Positions 52,743-61,848 of a stretch of DNA of 64,000 nucleotides are shown piece by piece. Within the stretch, counting starts at the first letter, position 1. Each line of letters starts with the position of its first letter. The notes under the pieces are model-generated. The model was given only the letters and a program-made list of their open reading frames with translations. It ran no database searches and had not been told where the DNA came from. The position numbers and the translations under genes are program-made. The stretch is from positions 1-64,000 of the forward strand of contig NZ_JARZFX010000010.1 of NCBI RefSeq assembly GCF_036026595.1, in the 5' to 3' direction. This DNA is from Virgibacillus_P tibetensis. GTDB taxonomy: Bacteria > Bacillota > Bacilli > Bacillales > Amphibacillaceae.

Positions 52743-53459
52743 ATGAATCCAGAACAATTTGCAACCGCTTTAAAAGAACAAGGGATTGTTATAAATGAAC
52801 AGCAACGTGAGCAATTTGCAATGTATTTTAAATTGTTGGTAGAATGGAATGAAAAAATAAACCTGACTGCATTAACAGCGGAGGAAGATGTTTATTTAAA
52901 ACACTTCTATGATTCCATTTCAGTTGCGTTTCATCATGATTTTAATAAAAATCTGCATATTTGTGATGTTGGAGCTGGGGCTGGATTTCCAAGTATCCCA
53001 CTCAAAATATGTTTTCCACAACTAAAAGTGACAATTGTAGATTCATTAAAAAAACGTATTAGTTTCTTAAATAACTTAGCAGCCGAACTTAAAATTGATA
53101 ATGTGGTATTTTATCACGATAGAGCTGAATCATTTGGGAAAAATAGTAATTTTAGGGAAAAATTTGATATTGTAACAGCTAGAGCTGTTGCTCGAATGTC
53201 TGTATTAAGCGAATTATGTTTACCTTTAGTAGCTAAGTATGGTGTGTTTATTGCAATGAAGGGTGCCCAGGCGGGTGAGGAGCTTACTATTGCAGAGCCT
53301 GCAATTAAATTATTAGGTGGAGAGATAGGTAACACGCACACTTTTGTTTTGCCTAAGGAAGAAAGTGAGCGATCCATATTGATTATTAATAAAACAAGAA
53401 GGACACCTAAGAAATATCCGAGAAAAGCTGGTACACCTAATAAGGACCCAATTGAATGA
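52743..53459 (+). CDS. rsmG: 16S rRNA (guanine-527-N7)-methyltransferase RsmG (GidB)
   Basis: RsmG makes m7G527 in 16S rRNA; its loss gives low-level streptomycin resistance. The 238-residue methyltransferase has the SAM motif ICDVGAGAGFPSIPLKI (about residues 73-89) and VTARAVARM. AAGGAG lies just upstream. It precedes noc as in Bacillus. Confidence 0.95.
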   Translation: MNPEQFATALKEQGIVINEQQREQFAMYFKLLVEWNEKINLTALTAEEDVYLKHFYDSISVAFHHDFNKNLHICDVGAGAGFPSIPLKICFPQLKVTIVDSLKKRISFLNNLAAELKIDNVVFYHDRAESFGKNSNFREKFDIVTARAVARMSVLSELCLPLVAKYGVFIAMKGAQAGEELTIAEPAIKLLGGEIGNTHTFVLPKEESERSILIINKTRRTPKKYPRKAGTPNKDPIE

Positions 53460-53840
53460 GGAGTAAGGGTAAACTACATTTTTAAGAAAAAAAGCATAAA
53501 ATGTTGGCTGCAATTAATTCTTACACTTTAACAGCCACGTACTGCGCTTTATTTCTTTAAATATAAAACCTTTTAAATCCATCATCTTTACCTCAGGTTC
53601 CAGTAGGGGGCTCAAGCTGAATTTCCTGCTAAGAAATATATTTAAGTTTATTACATACTACCAGCCGGCTTATTATGGTAAAATATAAGGAGAAACTGAA
53701 CGGCTTTTTAGTATTCGCACAACAGTTTTAATGTTGTTGCGTATTTCTCATTGGTTTACATGCGAGTATTGGTTTAAAAAGAATTTGAAATAAGAGATCG
53801 TATCATTATTTGATTGCATTCTTCATACTTATTTGTTTAT
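53460..53840. other. Non-coding stretch between rsmG and parS
   Basis: No gene visible. A small hairpin, CGCACAACA (53716-53724) with TGTTGTTGCG (53732-53741), lies in the middle and could be a weak terminator for rsmG. The noc promoter must lie in the right part; I could not place it. Confidence 0.45.
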
Positions 53841-53856
53841 TGTTCCACGTGAAACA
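53841..53856. other. parS: parS site upstream of noc
   Basis: TGTTCCACGTGAAACA matches the B. subtilis ParB/Spo0J-binding consensus (TGTTNCACGTGAAACA) exactly. It lies 53 bp before noc. ParB loads here to nucleate the partition complex. Confidence 0.95.
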
Positions 53857-53908
53857 TTTGAAGTACATAGTTACCTATTACAAGGAAAAATAAAGGTGGT
53901 GTCTGTTG

Positions 53909-54781
53909 ATGGTAAAGCCTTTTAATCGTATATTCGGACTAGGCGTAAGCGAAAAAGCCGAAGCAGAAACAGAAGTAGAAACGTATCACCCAGACGAAGT
54001 AATTCAGCTTTCTGTAAATAGTATTGAGCCTAATCGGTACCAACCGAGGTCAATATTTAATGATGAAAAGATAAGAGAATTAGCACAAACAATTAAAACA
54101 CATGGAATAATCCAACCGATAGTTGTCCGTAAATTGGATGGAGAAGAAGAAACCTTTGAATTAATTGCAGGTGAGAGAAGATTACGGGCAGTTCAGTCTC
54201 TAGGATGGGAAACTGTTTCTGTTATTATCCGTGAAATGACGGATGCTGAAACAGCTTCTGTTGCACTTATCGAGAATTTACAACGTGAAGAATTAACTGT
54301 AGTAGAAGAAGCAACGGCATATGCTAAACTTTTGGAACTTCACGGTTTAACACAAGAGGCATTGGCTCAGAGACTTGGTAAAAACCAATCTACTATTGCA
54401 AATAAGCTTCGATTATTAAAATTGCCAGAAAAGGTTCAACAAGCACTGTTAAACAAAAGTATTACAGAACGACATGCAAGGGCTTTAATTAAGTTAAAAG
54501 AATCAGATAAACAAATTAAGTTATTGGATGCTATTCTTGAGAATGATCTTAATGTAAAACAAACAGAAGAACGAATTAATAAAATGAATAATCCAGAAGA
54601 TGACCAAAAGAAGAACCGTTCGAAGTTAAAAGGATTTAACAAGGATATTCGTATTGCAATGAACACCATTCGTCAATCTTTAAGTATGGTTTCGGATACT
54701 GGTGTAAAAGTGGAGTCAGATGAACAGGAACTGGAAGACTACTATCAGATCACAATTAAAATTCCTAAAAAGAAGAAATAA
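53909..54781 (+). CDS. noc: Nucleoid occlusion protein Noc
   Basis: Noc, a ParB paralogue, binds its own NBS sites and the membrane to block division over the nucleoid. The 290-residue protein starts MVKPFNRIFGLG (amphipathic membrane-binding N-terminus), and has the ParB-like CTPase motifs (PRSIFNDEKIRELAQTIK, GERRLRAVQSLG) and the helix-turn-helix LTQEALAQRLGKNQSTIANKLR. ATG at 53909 or TTG at 53906 is possible; I prefer ATG. It differs from spo0J (below) by order and by its N-terminus. Confidence 0.94.
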   Translation: MVKPFNRIFGLGVSEKAEAETEVETYHPDEVIQLSVNSIEPNRYQPRSIFNDEKIRELAQTIKTHGIIQPIVVRKLDGEEETFELIAGERRLRAVQSLGWETVSVIIREMTDAETASVALIENLQREELTVVEEATAYAKLLELHGLTQEALAQRLGKNQSTIANKLRLLKLPEKVQQALLNKSITERHARALIKLKESDKQIKLLDAILENDLNVKQTEERINKMNNPEDDQKKNRSKLKGFNKDIRIAMNTIRQSLSMVSDTGVKVESDEQELEDYYQITIKIPKKKK

Positions 54782-54794
54782 TATTATTATATTT

Positions 54795-54970
54795 TAATAG
54801 GAAGAATAGAAAGTATGAACGTTCTTGTATTGTTAAACTTAGCGAAGCTAGTCACTTCCAGATTCATTTGGCAGTGTCGTTCCCTCCTGAGATCTTAAAC
54901 TGCTCTATTGTGGCAGAGATTATAAGACTCAAAGACCTAAGCTTGCCTGTCGTGGGTGGACAGGCTTTTA
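54795..54970 (+). ncRNA. Candidate structured RNA, possibly 6S-like
   Basis: A 150-190-nt region ends in a terminator, GCCTGTC-gtgggtg-GACAGGC plus T (54945-54970). Inside, GAG(A)TCTTA (54889-54897) pairs with TAAGACTC (54923-54930), enclosing CTGC...GCAG. On either side lie unpaired CGTTCCCTCCT and AAAGACCTAAGC, an arrangement like the open bubble of 6S RNA. I recall similar segments in Bacillus 6S RNAs but cannot verify. No coding gene fits the region. Confidence 0.4.
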
Positions 54971-54987
54971 CGCTTTTACTCCATTGT

Positions 54988-55023
54988 AAATACCCGTCTT
55001 TAATTAAAGATGGGTATTTTAAT
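54988..55023 (+). terminator. Second terminator between noc and soj
   Basis: AAATACCCGTCTTT (54988-55001) and AAAGATGGGTATTT (55006-55019) pair over 14 bp with one G-U and a 4-nt loop, followed by T residues. Confidence 0.9.
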
Positions 55024-55191
55024 AACTGTTCATCATTTCCTTTTAAATAACAGACTTAGTTCTTAGTTATTCTACAAAATACTATAATATCCCCTCATAA
55101 ATTACAATTTTACAACAAAAATCGAAATAAACATTCTTTTTAGTTGAATTAATGATAAAATAAAATGTATATAGTTTAGGTAGGTGTCAAC

Positions 55192-55965
55192 ATGGGAAAA
55201 ATAATATCCATCTCAAATCAAAAAGGTGGCGTAGGAAAAACAACTTCATCAGTCAACCTTAGTGCTGGACTTGCGTACTTAGGTAATAAAGTTCTGCTTG
55301 TAGATATTGATCCGCAAGGTAATGCTACCAGCGGGGTAGGTATTAACAAAGCAGATGTAAGTAATTGTATCTATAACGTTCTTGTAGAGGACTTACCAGC
55401 TGAAGATGTGTGTATTCCTACAAACGTAAACAACTTAGATATAATACCTGCAACTATTCAACTTTCCGGTGCTGAAATTGAACTCGTGCCTACTATTTCA
55501 CGAGAAATCCGTTTAAAAAAATCACTGGAAAATCTGAAGGAATTATATGATTATATAATCATAGATTGTCCGCCATCGTTGGGATTACTTACAATTAACG
55601 CATTAACATCATCAGATAGTGTGCTTATCCCAGTTCAATGCGAATATTATGCGCTTGAGGGCCTTAGTCAGCTTCTAAACACCATTCGTCTAGTTCAGAA
55701 ACACTTGAACAAACAACTAATGATAGAAGGCGTATTATTAACTATGCTTGATGCTAGGACTAATCTGGGACTCCAGGTTATAGAAGAAGTTAAAAAGTAT
55801 TTCCAAGATAAAGTCTATAAGTCTATCATCCCAAGAAATATCAGATTGGGAGAGGCACCAAGTCATGGACAATCGATAATTACTTATGATCCAAAATCAA
55901 GAGGCGCAGAAGTATATCTTGAATTAGCGAAGGAAGTGATGGCGAATGGCGAGAGGGTTAGGTAA
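55192..55965 (+). CDS. soj: Chromosome partition ATPase Soj (ParA)
   Basis: Soj is a Walker ParA ATPase that drives origin segregation with Spo0J and controls DnaA activity. The 257-residue protein has the deviant Walker A SNQKGGVGKTTSSVNL (residues about 8-23), DIDPQGNATSG and IIDCPPSLGLLTINAL. AGGTAGGTG precedes the start. Its end overlaps spo0J by 20 bp. Confidence 0.97.
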   Translation: MGKIISISNQKGGVGKTTSSVNLSAGLAYLGNKVLLVDIDPQGNATSGVGINKADVSNCIYNVLVEDLPAEDVCIPTNVNNLDIIPATIQLSGAEIELVPTISREIRLKKSLENLKELYDYIIIDCPPSLGLLTINALTSSDSVLIPVQCEYYALEGLSQLLNTIRLVQKHLNKQLMIEGVLLTMLDARTNLGLQVIEEVKKYFQDKVYKSIIPRNIRLGEAPSHGQSIITYDPKSRGAEVYLELAKEVMANGERVR

Positions 55966-56785
55966 AGGTATTAACGCTTTTTTTCCTGACATAGAGACGC
56001 AAGTGGATGATAAAATTCAAGAAATAGCTATCGCAGAGTGTAGACCCAATCCCTATCAACCTAGAAAGACATTTCATGCAGATGCTATAGAAGAATTGAA
56101 AGAATCCATTTTGGAGTATGGCATTATTCAACCATTAATTGTACGAAAAAGTATTAAAGGTTATGAAATTGTAGTGGGGGAGAGACGCTTCCGTGCTGCT
56201 AAAGAAGCAGGCTTAAGTACGGTTCCAGTAGTTGTTAAAGAGCTGTCAGATGAGAAGATGATGGAGCTTGCTTTACTTGAAAACCTTCAACGCGAAGATT
56301 TAACACCTATAGAAGAAGCGCATGCATATACAAATTTAATTAATGAATTGAAAATAACCCAAGATGAATTATCAAGACGTATTGGTAAAAGCAGGTCACA
56401 TATAGCTAATATTGTACGATTACTATCGTTACCTGAGCAGATTATTGCATATATTAGTAATGGGGAGCTTTCAATGGGGCATGGTAGAGCCCTGTTGGGG
56501 ATTAAAGATAAAAGTAAAATTATCCCCGTTGTAAGTAAGATTAGGCAAGAAAAATTAAATGTAAGGCAAGTTGAAAACCTTATAGTGAAAATCAACGAAA
56601 AGCCCGTTCCAAAGAAGAAAGAAGAGGCTAAGAAAGATGTTTTTCTTCAAGAGAGGGAATCTATCTTAAGAGACCGTTTTGGCACTGCAGTCAATATCCA
56701 GCGTGGTAAACAAAAAGGAAAAATAGAAATTGAATTTTACAGTGATGATGATCTTGAACGTATAATAGAAGTGCTCGAAAAGTAA
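55946..56785 (+). CDS. spo0J: Chromosome partition protein Spo0J (ParB)
   Basis: Spo0J is a CTP-dependent clamp that loads at parS. The 279-residue protein begins MARGLGKGINAFFPD (the Soj-activating N-terminus) and has the CTP-binding motifs PRKTFHADAIEELKESI and GERRFRAAKEAG, the ENLQREDLTPIEEA box, a helix-turn-helix, and a C-terminal dimerisation domain. Nested start in soj implies coupled translation. Confidence 0.97.
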   Translation: MARGLGKGINAFFPDIETQVDDKIQEIAIAECRPNPYQPRKTFHADAIEELKESILEYGIIQPLIVRKSIKGYEIVVGERRFRAAKEAGLSTVPVVVKELSDEKMMELALLENLQREDLTPIEEAHAYTNLINELKITQDELSRRIGKSRSHIANIVRLLSLPEQIIAYISNGELSMGHGRALLGIKDKSKIIPVVSKIRQEKLNVRQVENLIVKINEKPVPKKKEEAKKDVFLQERESILRDRFGTAVNIQRGKQKGKIEIEFYSDDDLERIIEVLEK

Positions 56786-56800
56786 TAGGTTTAAAAAGTG

Positions 56801-56830
56801 AGACTGACGCCCATTATCGTCAGTCTTTTG
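56801..56830 (+). terminator. Terminator of soj-spo0J
   Basis: AGACTGACG (56801-56809) and CGTCAGTCT (56818-56826) form a perfect 9-bp stem, then TTTT. Confidence 0.92.
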
Positions 56831-56960
56831 TTATAAGTACATAGAAAATGTCTCTAGCTGTAATTTTAATTTTTATATCGCAAGGGTTCAAAAATACATA
56901 ATTTAGTTAGTAAAAGTTAACACTAATGTAATATGTATACATTAATCGTGAATTAAAGTC

Positions 56961-56990
56961 TGTAAATTGTTCCACGTGGAACAATTTACA
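56961..56990. other. parS: parS site within a perfect 30-bp palindrome
   Basis: TGTTCCACGTGGAACA (56968-56983) differs from consensus by one base that makes it a perfect palindrome. The palindrome extends to 30 bp, with arms TGTAAATTGTTCCAC. It lies about 180 bp after spo0J, so two parS sites bracket noc-soj-spo0J. Confidence 0.9.
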
Positions 56991-57171
56991 ATAAAAAGTT
57001 CAACTGCACGAATAAACGGTTGATTTTTATGCTCACTTTACGAATAGTGAGGCTTGGAATCCTATATCCAAACAACATGACAGTGATGGTGTATGGATTT
57101 GTATAAAAAAATGGTGCGACAAAAGTAAATCACATGCAGACAGACTAAATGAATTTTATGGAGTTGGGTCA
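56991..57171. other. Non-coding stretch upstream of the DUF554 gene
   Basis: No gene visible. A short dyad, CTCACTTTACGAATAGTGAG, lies at about 57029-57050. It probably contains the promoter of the next gene. Confidence 0.4.
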
Positions 57172-57876
57172 ATGGTCTTATTTGGAACACTAGTGAATGG
57201 AGTATTAATTGTTGTAGGAAGCATACTCGGGTTATTTTTTACGAAAATACCTGAAAGATACAAAGAGACAGTAATGCATGGTATAGGGCTGGCTGTGATA
57301 TTAATTGGACTGCAAATGGCCTTTGAGTCAGACGGAATAATTATTGTTCTATTAAGTTTGCTTTCAGGAGCGATTATCGGGGAATTAATTCATCTGGAAG
57401 AAGGGTTAAATCGATTAGGAACCTGGATCGGAAGCAAGTTTACTACAACAAACGACAATTTCAGCGTTGCTCAGGGATTTGTTACAGCATCGTTAATTTT
57501 TGTAATTGGTGCGATGTCAGTAATTGGTGCGCTTGATAGCGGAATAAGAGGGGACCATGAAATTCTGATTACTAAAGGAGTAATAGATGGGTTCGTTGCA
57601 TTGGTATTAACTACAACATTAGGATTTGGTGTTGTATTCTCTGTGGTTCCTGTGGTGGTATATCAAGGGTCAATTGCCTTATTCGCTACGCAAATTGAAA
57701 AATGGTTACCGGAAGCATTCTTAAATGGGCTGATTACTGAAGTAACAGCAGTAGGAGGTCTTCTAATCGTAGCAATTGGGTTCAATCTATTAAAAGTTGT
57801 AACCATACGAATAGGAAATCTGTTGCCTTCCATCTTTACAGTAGCTTTAATATACTATATCTATTATATAATTTAG
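57172..57876 (+). CDS. DUF554 membrane protein (YqgA/YdfK-like)
   Basis: An integral membrane protein of 234 residues with about seven hydrophobic segments, beginning MVLFGTLVNGVLIVVGSILG and containing the GALIGELIHLEEGLNRLG-type loop (here SGAIIGELIHLEEG) that marks DUF554. The family is thought to be a transporter of unknown substrate. It is not found at this site in B. subtilis. A probable partner gene follows 62 bp later. Confidence 0.85.
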   Translation: MVLFGTLVNGVLIVVGSILGLFFTKIPERYKETVMHGIGLAVILIGLQMAFESDGIIIVLLSLLSGAIIGELIHLEEGLNRLGTWIGSKFTTTNDNFSVAQGFVTASLIFVIGAMSVIGALDSGIRGDHEILITKGVIDGFVALVLTTTLGFGVVFSVVPVVVYQGSIALFATQIEKWLPEAFLNGLITEVTAVGGLLIVAIGFNLLKVVTIRIGNLLPSIFTVALIYYIYYII

Positions 57877-57938
57877 ATTTTAAGACTACTATATAAGCTG
57901 TAGTAGAAAAGAGAGGGTAAGACGGTGGGGTTATTATT

Positions 57939-58577
57939 ATGCAGAATGTAATGAAAATAGTATATGAGGGCACTATGATTCTCCTGGTTATGCTAACAAT
58001 CATTACGATCTGGTCGGATAACACCTATAATGCAACTATTAATTGGGTTGTATGGATTGTATTTGTTACTGACTTTACTTTTCGTTTAATAACAGCGAGC
58101 AAGAAATGGAATTTCATCAAGCAAAATCCATTTCTCTTGCTGGCTATAATTCCATTTGATCAGTTTTTTCAGATGGCAAGGATAGTAAGAGTTATTTATT
58201 TTTTTCGTATAAAAACAATTACTAAATATTATGTGACACCATATATAGAGAAGCTAACTTATAGATCACTGACTGCAGGGATAGCGATAATTCTCTTGCT
58301 ACTCGTTATTAAGTCATTTGTTATTTGGAGTATGGAAGACTCTGTTAATACTCATCTGGATTCATTATACGTAGTTTTTGGACATCTGTTGTTCTTTGGT
58401 CATCAAATTTTCGTGATTGAAAGCCCGCTGTCCATTTGGTTATTGACAGGAACATCTATTATAGGTGTAGTAATCCAGGGATTGGCGTTACAGTGGTTTT
58501 TCACTAAGATTGAGAAGATATATAGTAAGAGAAGAACAAGCAAAGCAGTTACAAAGGATTTAGAGAAGATAAATTGA
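57939..58577 (+). CDS. Small voltage-gated-channel-like membrane protein
   Basis: A 212-residue membrane protein with four to six hydrophobic segments. The arginine-rich FQMARIVRVIYFFRIKTI segment looks like an S4-S5 region, and the preceding IVFVTDFTFRLITASKKWNF like S2-S3 of ion channels. The place where a potassium channel would carry TVGYGD instead reads HLLFFGHQIF, so no selectivity filter is visible. It may be a degenerate or regulatory relative. The C-terminus is basic and soluble. I assign only a structural class. Confidence 0.55.
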   Translation: MQNVMKIVYEGTMILLVMLTIITIWSDNTYNATINWVVWIVFVTDFTFRLITASKKWNFIKQNPFLLLAIIPFDQFFQMARIVRVIYFFRIKTITKYYVTPYIEKLTYRSLTAGIAIILLLLVIKSFVIWSMEDSVNTHLDSLYVVFGHLLFFGHQIFVIESPLSIWLLTGTSIIGVVIQGLALQWFFTKIEKIYSKRRTSKAVTKDLEKIN

Positions 58578-58582
58578 ACAAT

Positions 58583-58613
58583 AAAAAAACGAGCCCATTA
58601 GAGCTCGTTTTTT
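58583..58613 (+). terminator. Terminator of the DUF554-channel pair
   Basis: AAAAAACGAGC and GCTCGTTTTTT form an 11-bp stem with a short loop, then TT. It lies just past the 58577 stop. Confidence 0.92.
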
Positions 58614-58665
58614 TAATTGTATAAAGCTCTGTTCATAATAATTATTGCTTAGACTTGTCATAGTT

Positions 58666-58953
58666 GATATAAAATGCGACTAGCCGCGGAGTTGCTTTCC
58701 GCTGCTGACCGTTGCTTTCCGCGGGCACGGCTTCAGCCTCCTCGAGAAACCCACTCTGCGGGGTCTTCAGACACGTGCTATTCCCGCAGGAGTCAACGGT
58801 CCTCCGCTCCAAACAACCATCGTAATAGTGAAATCAGCGGCAAAGAAGACTCTGCAAAATGAACGAAGTTGCGTGTACCCGGAGTGGTGAAAGCGTAGTG
58901 TTTTTTCCGTAGTGGAATAAAAATTTAAATTTTCACCACGTCGCACTTTATAA
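58666..58953. repeat. MITE-like intergenic element, copy D
   Basis: GATATAAAATGCGAC (58666-58680) and CGTCGCACTTTATA (58939-58952) are inverted ends shared with copy C. The interior contains TTTCCGCGGGCACGGC, CTGCGGGGTCTTCAG and TTCCCGCAGGAGTC, related to the copy C interior in the opposite orientation. It is about 288 bp and non-coding. Confidence 0.7.
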
Positions 58954-58995
58954 ATTTTATGTCAAACAGTATTGTATAAAGAAAAGAGAACAAAT

Positions 58996-59613
58996 TTAAA
59001 GTATCGTTTGCTTTTGTGTTTGCGCAACAATAGCTGGTGACGTGTAATTATAAATTAGTCTCTGGTCAATTTGATCTAATAATTCAGCTGTTTTCTTAGC
59101 CATGTCAACAACAACGGATAGTCTGGTGTTTTGTAAAACAGAATACTCCATAAAACCACTAATATTCACAACACCTGTGATATAAATGTCTCCAACTGGA
59201 GGGAGGGGCTTGTTCAAGGCTGCTCCTGGCTTTAATGGGCCTGTTCCAGTTATTAGATGACCCACTGAGTTGTTTTTACCCAGACATGCGTCTATGGCGA
59301 TAATATAGGGGTTCCGATGGGTTTTAGTTATAGCTTTCATGTAATTACCTAAATTGGTTGCATGAACTGGTTGGTGTAAAGTTCCATAAACATGCATGTG
59401 CCTAGGCTTCATCTCAGAAAAGTATGTTCCAATCAGTGGGCCGAGAGCATCACCTGTAGAACGATCCGTTCCAATACAGACTACAACATACTCACGAGCA
59501 AATTCGGGAAGCCAAGAAATAATTTTTTCGCTCATTGATTCAGATAGCGCAGGGTCTGTATGTAACATCCGAAACGATTCATTTTTTAAGCCAAATCGAT
59601 TTTTAAGATTCAT
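58996..59613 (-). CDS. yyaC: Spore protease YyaC (DUF1256)
   Basis: A 205-residue protein of the YyaC family, related in fold to the germination protease GPR. The signature VVCIGTDRSTGDALGPLIG (about residues 44-62) includes the putative catalytic Asp residues. It is probably made in sporulating cells. It is the only minus-strand gene on the right arm and is in its B. subtilis neighbourhood (spo0J-yyaC-yyaD). Confidence 0.92.
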   Translation of the reverse strand: MNLKNRFGLKNESFRMLHTDPALSESMSEKIISWLPEFAREYVVVCIGTDRSTGDALGPLIGTYFSEMKPRHMHVYGTLHQPVHATNLGNYMKAITKTHRNPYIIAIDACLGKNNSVGHLITGTGPLKPGAALNKPLPPVGDIYITGVVNISGFMEYSVLQNTRLSVVVDMAKKTAELLDQIDQRLIYNYTSPAIVAQTQKQTIL

Positions 59614-59700
59614 AGCTTATCCTCCAAAAACATATTGTTATAGTATACGGAAATTTTTAGTGATCTATACATGGATTCTTAAACTATTGGAGGAAAAGTT

Positions 59701-60720
59701 ATGTTGCGTGCTGGTCTCAGATGGATGTTTCTAATTATAGGTACGACAATAGGTGCAGGGTATGCTTCAGGGAGAGAGCTATGGCAGTTTTTTGGGCATG
59801 AAAGTGGACTGGCCATCCTTTTATTTGTACTATTTTTTACCGTATCATGTATTGTCATTCTTCATGTTAGTTATAAAAGGAAGTCAACTCACTATTTGCC
59901 CGTGTTGCGTGATATTGTAGGAACAAAGCTGACCGGTGTTTATGATGTAATGATATTTTTATATTTATTTACAACAACTGTTGTTATGATTGCTGGAAGC
60001 GGAGCTACTGTCCAGGCTTTTAACTACTCTTATTGGTGGGGGGTAGGTGTCATTGTCCTTGCATTATTCTTCTTGTTTATGAAAGGAATTAATGGAATAT
60101 TATCAATAAATCTGTTTATATTACCTCTATTACTGAGCGGCCTACTGTTTGTTCTAATACTGTTTACAATTGACCAGGAGCTGGCTCTGTTTTCGCATTG
60201 GCATGAACAACGTAACTGGACTGCTGCCTTTCCCTTTACTGCGCTGAATATACTGCCATTAATAGCAGTATTAGGTGCTATTGGCAATAAAATCAGATCT
60301 AGGAAGGAAATATGGATTGCAGCAATAGGAAGCGGTCTAATATTAGGTGTTATTTCTTATATTTATAATAACAGTTTAATCCAAATAGCTGATGAGATGC
60401 TGTTATATGAGATACCGTTATTTGCCATTCTAAAACATTACTCATTTGAAATGCTCATATTTATGAGTATATTATTATGGTTTGCTATTTTCACAACTGC
60501 TGCTTCAGGAGTTTTAGGTATAGTTACTAGAATACAGCAGTATTTTAATAGTCCATTATGGTTGATTGTTATTTTAACCTTAGTTACAATGATTCCATTA
60601 ACAGCACTGGGTTTTTCAACCTTGGTCAGTTATTTATATCCAATTTATGGGATACTAAACTTATATGTTTTAACTCGATTATTACTCTTTCCCATTTGGA
60701 ATAATATGGAAAAAACATAA
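59701..60720 (+). CDS. YkvI-family membrane transporter-like protein
   Basis: A 339-residue polytopic membrane protein (about ten segments) of the APC-like superfamily. The N-terminal GTTIGAGYASGRELWQFFG is the characteristic YkvI-type half-helix. The substrate is unknown. GGAGG precedes the start. It sits between yyaC and the MscS gene. Confidence 0.8.
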   Translation: MLRAGLRWMFLIIGTTIGAGYASGRELWQFFGHESGLAILLFVLFFTVSCIVILHVSYKRKSTHYLPVLRDIVGTKLTGVYDVMIFLYLFTTTVVMIAGSGATVQAFNYSYWWGVGVIVLALFFLFMKGINGILSINLFILPLLLSGLLFVLILFTIDQELALFSHWHEQRNWTAAFPFTALNILPLIAVLGAIGNKIRSRKEIWIAAIGSGLILGVISYIYNNSLIQIADEMLLYEIPLFAILKHYSFEMLIFMSILLWFAIFTTAASGVLGIVTRIQQYFNSPLWLIVILTLVTMIPLTALGFSTLVSYLYPIYGILNLYVLTRLLLFPIWNNMEKT

Positions 60721-60825
60721 CCTTAATCGAACACTTCAGTACTTTAATATGCTTTAGGAATGTTGTAAACTGAAGTATAGGAAAATAAATAATTGTGTAC
60801 ACCGCTGTTTACTGGAGGAAGACAT

Positions 60826-61758
60826 ATGGATGATACGAATCAACAAAATAATATGGAAGAAATTAATGAACAAATAACAGGCTTTTGGGCCTATCTAACT
60901 GGACAAGAGCTTTGGTTTACCATAGGGACAGGTTTTTTAAGAGTTATAATTATACTTATACTGGCACTTACAATTGTACGTGTTACAAGGAGTCTTGTAG
61001 ATCGTCTGTTTAAAAAGCGAGGTAAAGGTCGTATTCGCATTACAGAGAGACGAGAGAACACTCTAAAAAAATTAATCAAGAACGTAATAGCCTATGTAGT
61101 GTATTTCATTGCTTTTATTATGATTTTGGACAACGTTTTAGGCTTTAATGTTGGGGCACTACTTGCTGGTGCGGGTGTAGCAGGACTGGCAATTGGTTTC
61201 GGTGCACAAAATTTAGTACGGGATATTATTTCAGGATTTTTCATTATTTTTGAAGACCAATTTTCCGTCGGTGACTACGTGGCAGTGGGAGGTATCGAAG
61301 GAACAGTGGAAGAAATAGGCCTTCGTACTACGAAAGTTTTAAGCTGGACAGGAGAAATGAATATTTTACCTAATGGTAATGTGACACAGGTTACCAATTA
61401 CTCTGTTCATAATGGCTTATCAATCGTGGATGTTAACATTCCTTATGAAAGTAATGTGAATGATGCAGAAAGAGCAATAGAAAAAATAGTAGAAGAGCTA
61501 CCGCAAAAATATGAGTTTATCGTTGGCATTCCAGAAGTTATAGGGGTACAAAATCTGGAAGTATCACATTTCGTTATTCGTGTAATTGCTGACACACTAC
61601 CTGGCTTCCAATGGGCAGGAGAGAGAAATATTAGAAAAGAAATACAAAACGAATTATATAATGCCGGAATTAAGATTCCAGCACCACGTATTGTAATGTA
61701 TACAGGGGATGAAAGGGAAAAACTTTTAGAGAAAAAACAAGAGCGGGAACAGGAATAA
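60826..61758 (+). CDS. MscS-family mechanosensitive channel
   Basis: An osmotic-release channel of the small-conductance family, 310 residues. The N-terminal helices (about 30-55, 85-110) are followed by the pore-lining helix with ALLAGAGVAGLAIGFGAQNLVRDIISGFFI and the beta domain beginning FSVGDYVAVGGIEGTVEEIGLRTT. The start at 60826 has TGGAGGAAG upstream; an in-frame GTG at 60793 does not. It corresponds to B. subtilis yyaE-region or YkuT-type proteins. Confidence 0.92.
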   Translation: MDDTNQQNNMEEINEQITGFWAYLTGQELWFTIGTGFLRVIIILILALTIVRVTRSLVDRLFKKRGKGRIRITERRENTLKKLIKNVIAYVVYFIAFIMILDNVLGFNVGALLAGAGVAGLAIGFGAQNLVRDIISGFFIIFEDQFSVGDYVAVGGIEGTVEEIGLRTTKVLSWTGEMNILPNGNVTQVTNYSVHNGLSIVDVNIPYESNVNDAERAIEKIVEELPQKYEFIVGIPEVIGVQNLEVSHFVIRVIADTLPGFQWAGERNIRKEIQNELYNAGIKIPAPRIVMYTGDEREKLLEKKQEREQE

Positions 61759-61848
61759 ATTTATCCGTACCCGTTGATATTCTCACAGATAAAATAAGGC
61801 TATATTGACTAAAATTTTATTTCATATTTGAGGAGAAGAGGACATTAA

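Noticed and set aside
54868..55050. 60-codon plus-strand frame between noc and soj
   Set aside because: It spans two terminators and the candidate RNA; no ribosome site.
58674..58862. 62-codon frame inside repeat copy D
   Set aside because: The composition is that of the dyad-rich repeat; no ribosome site.
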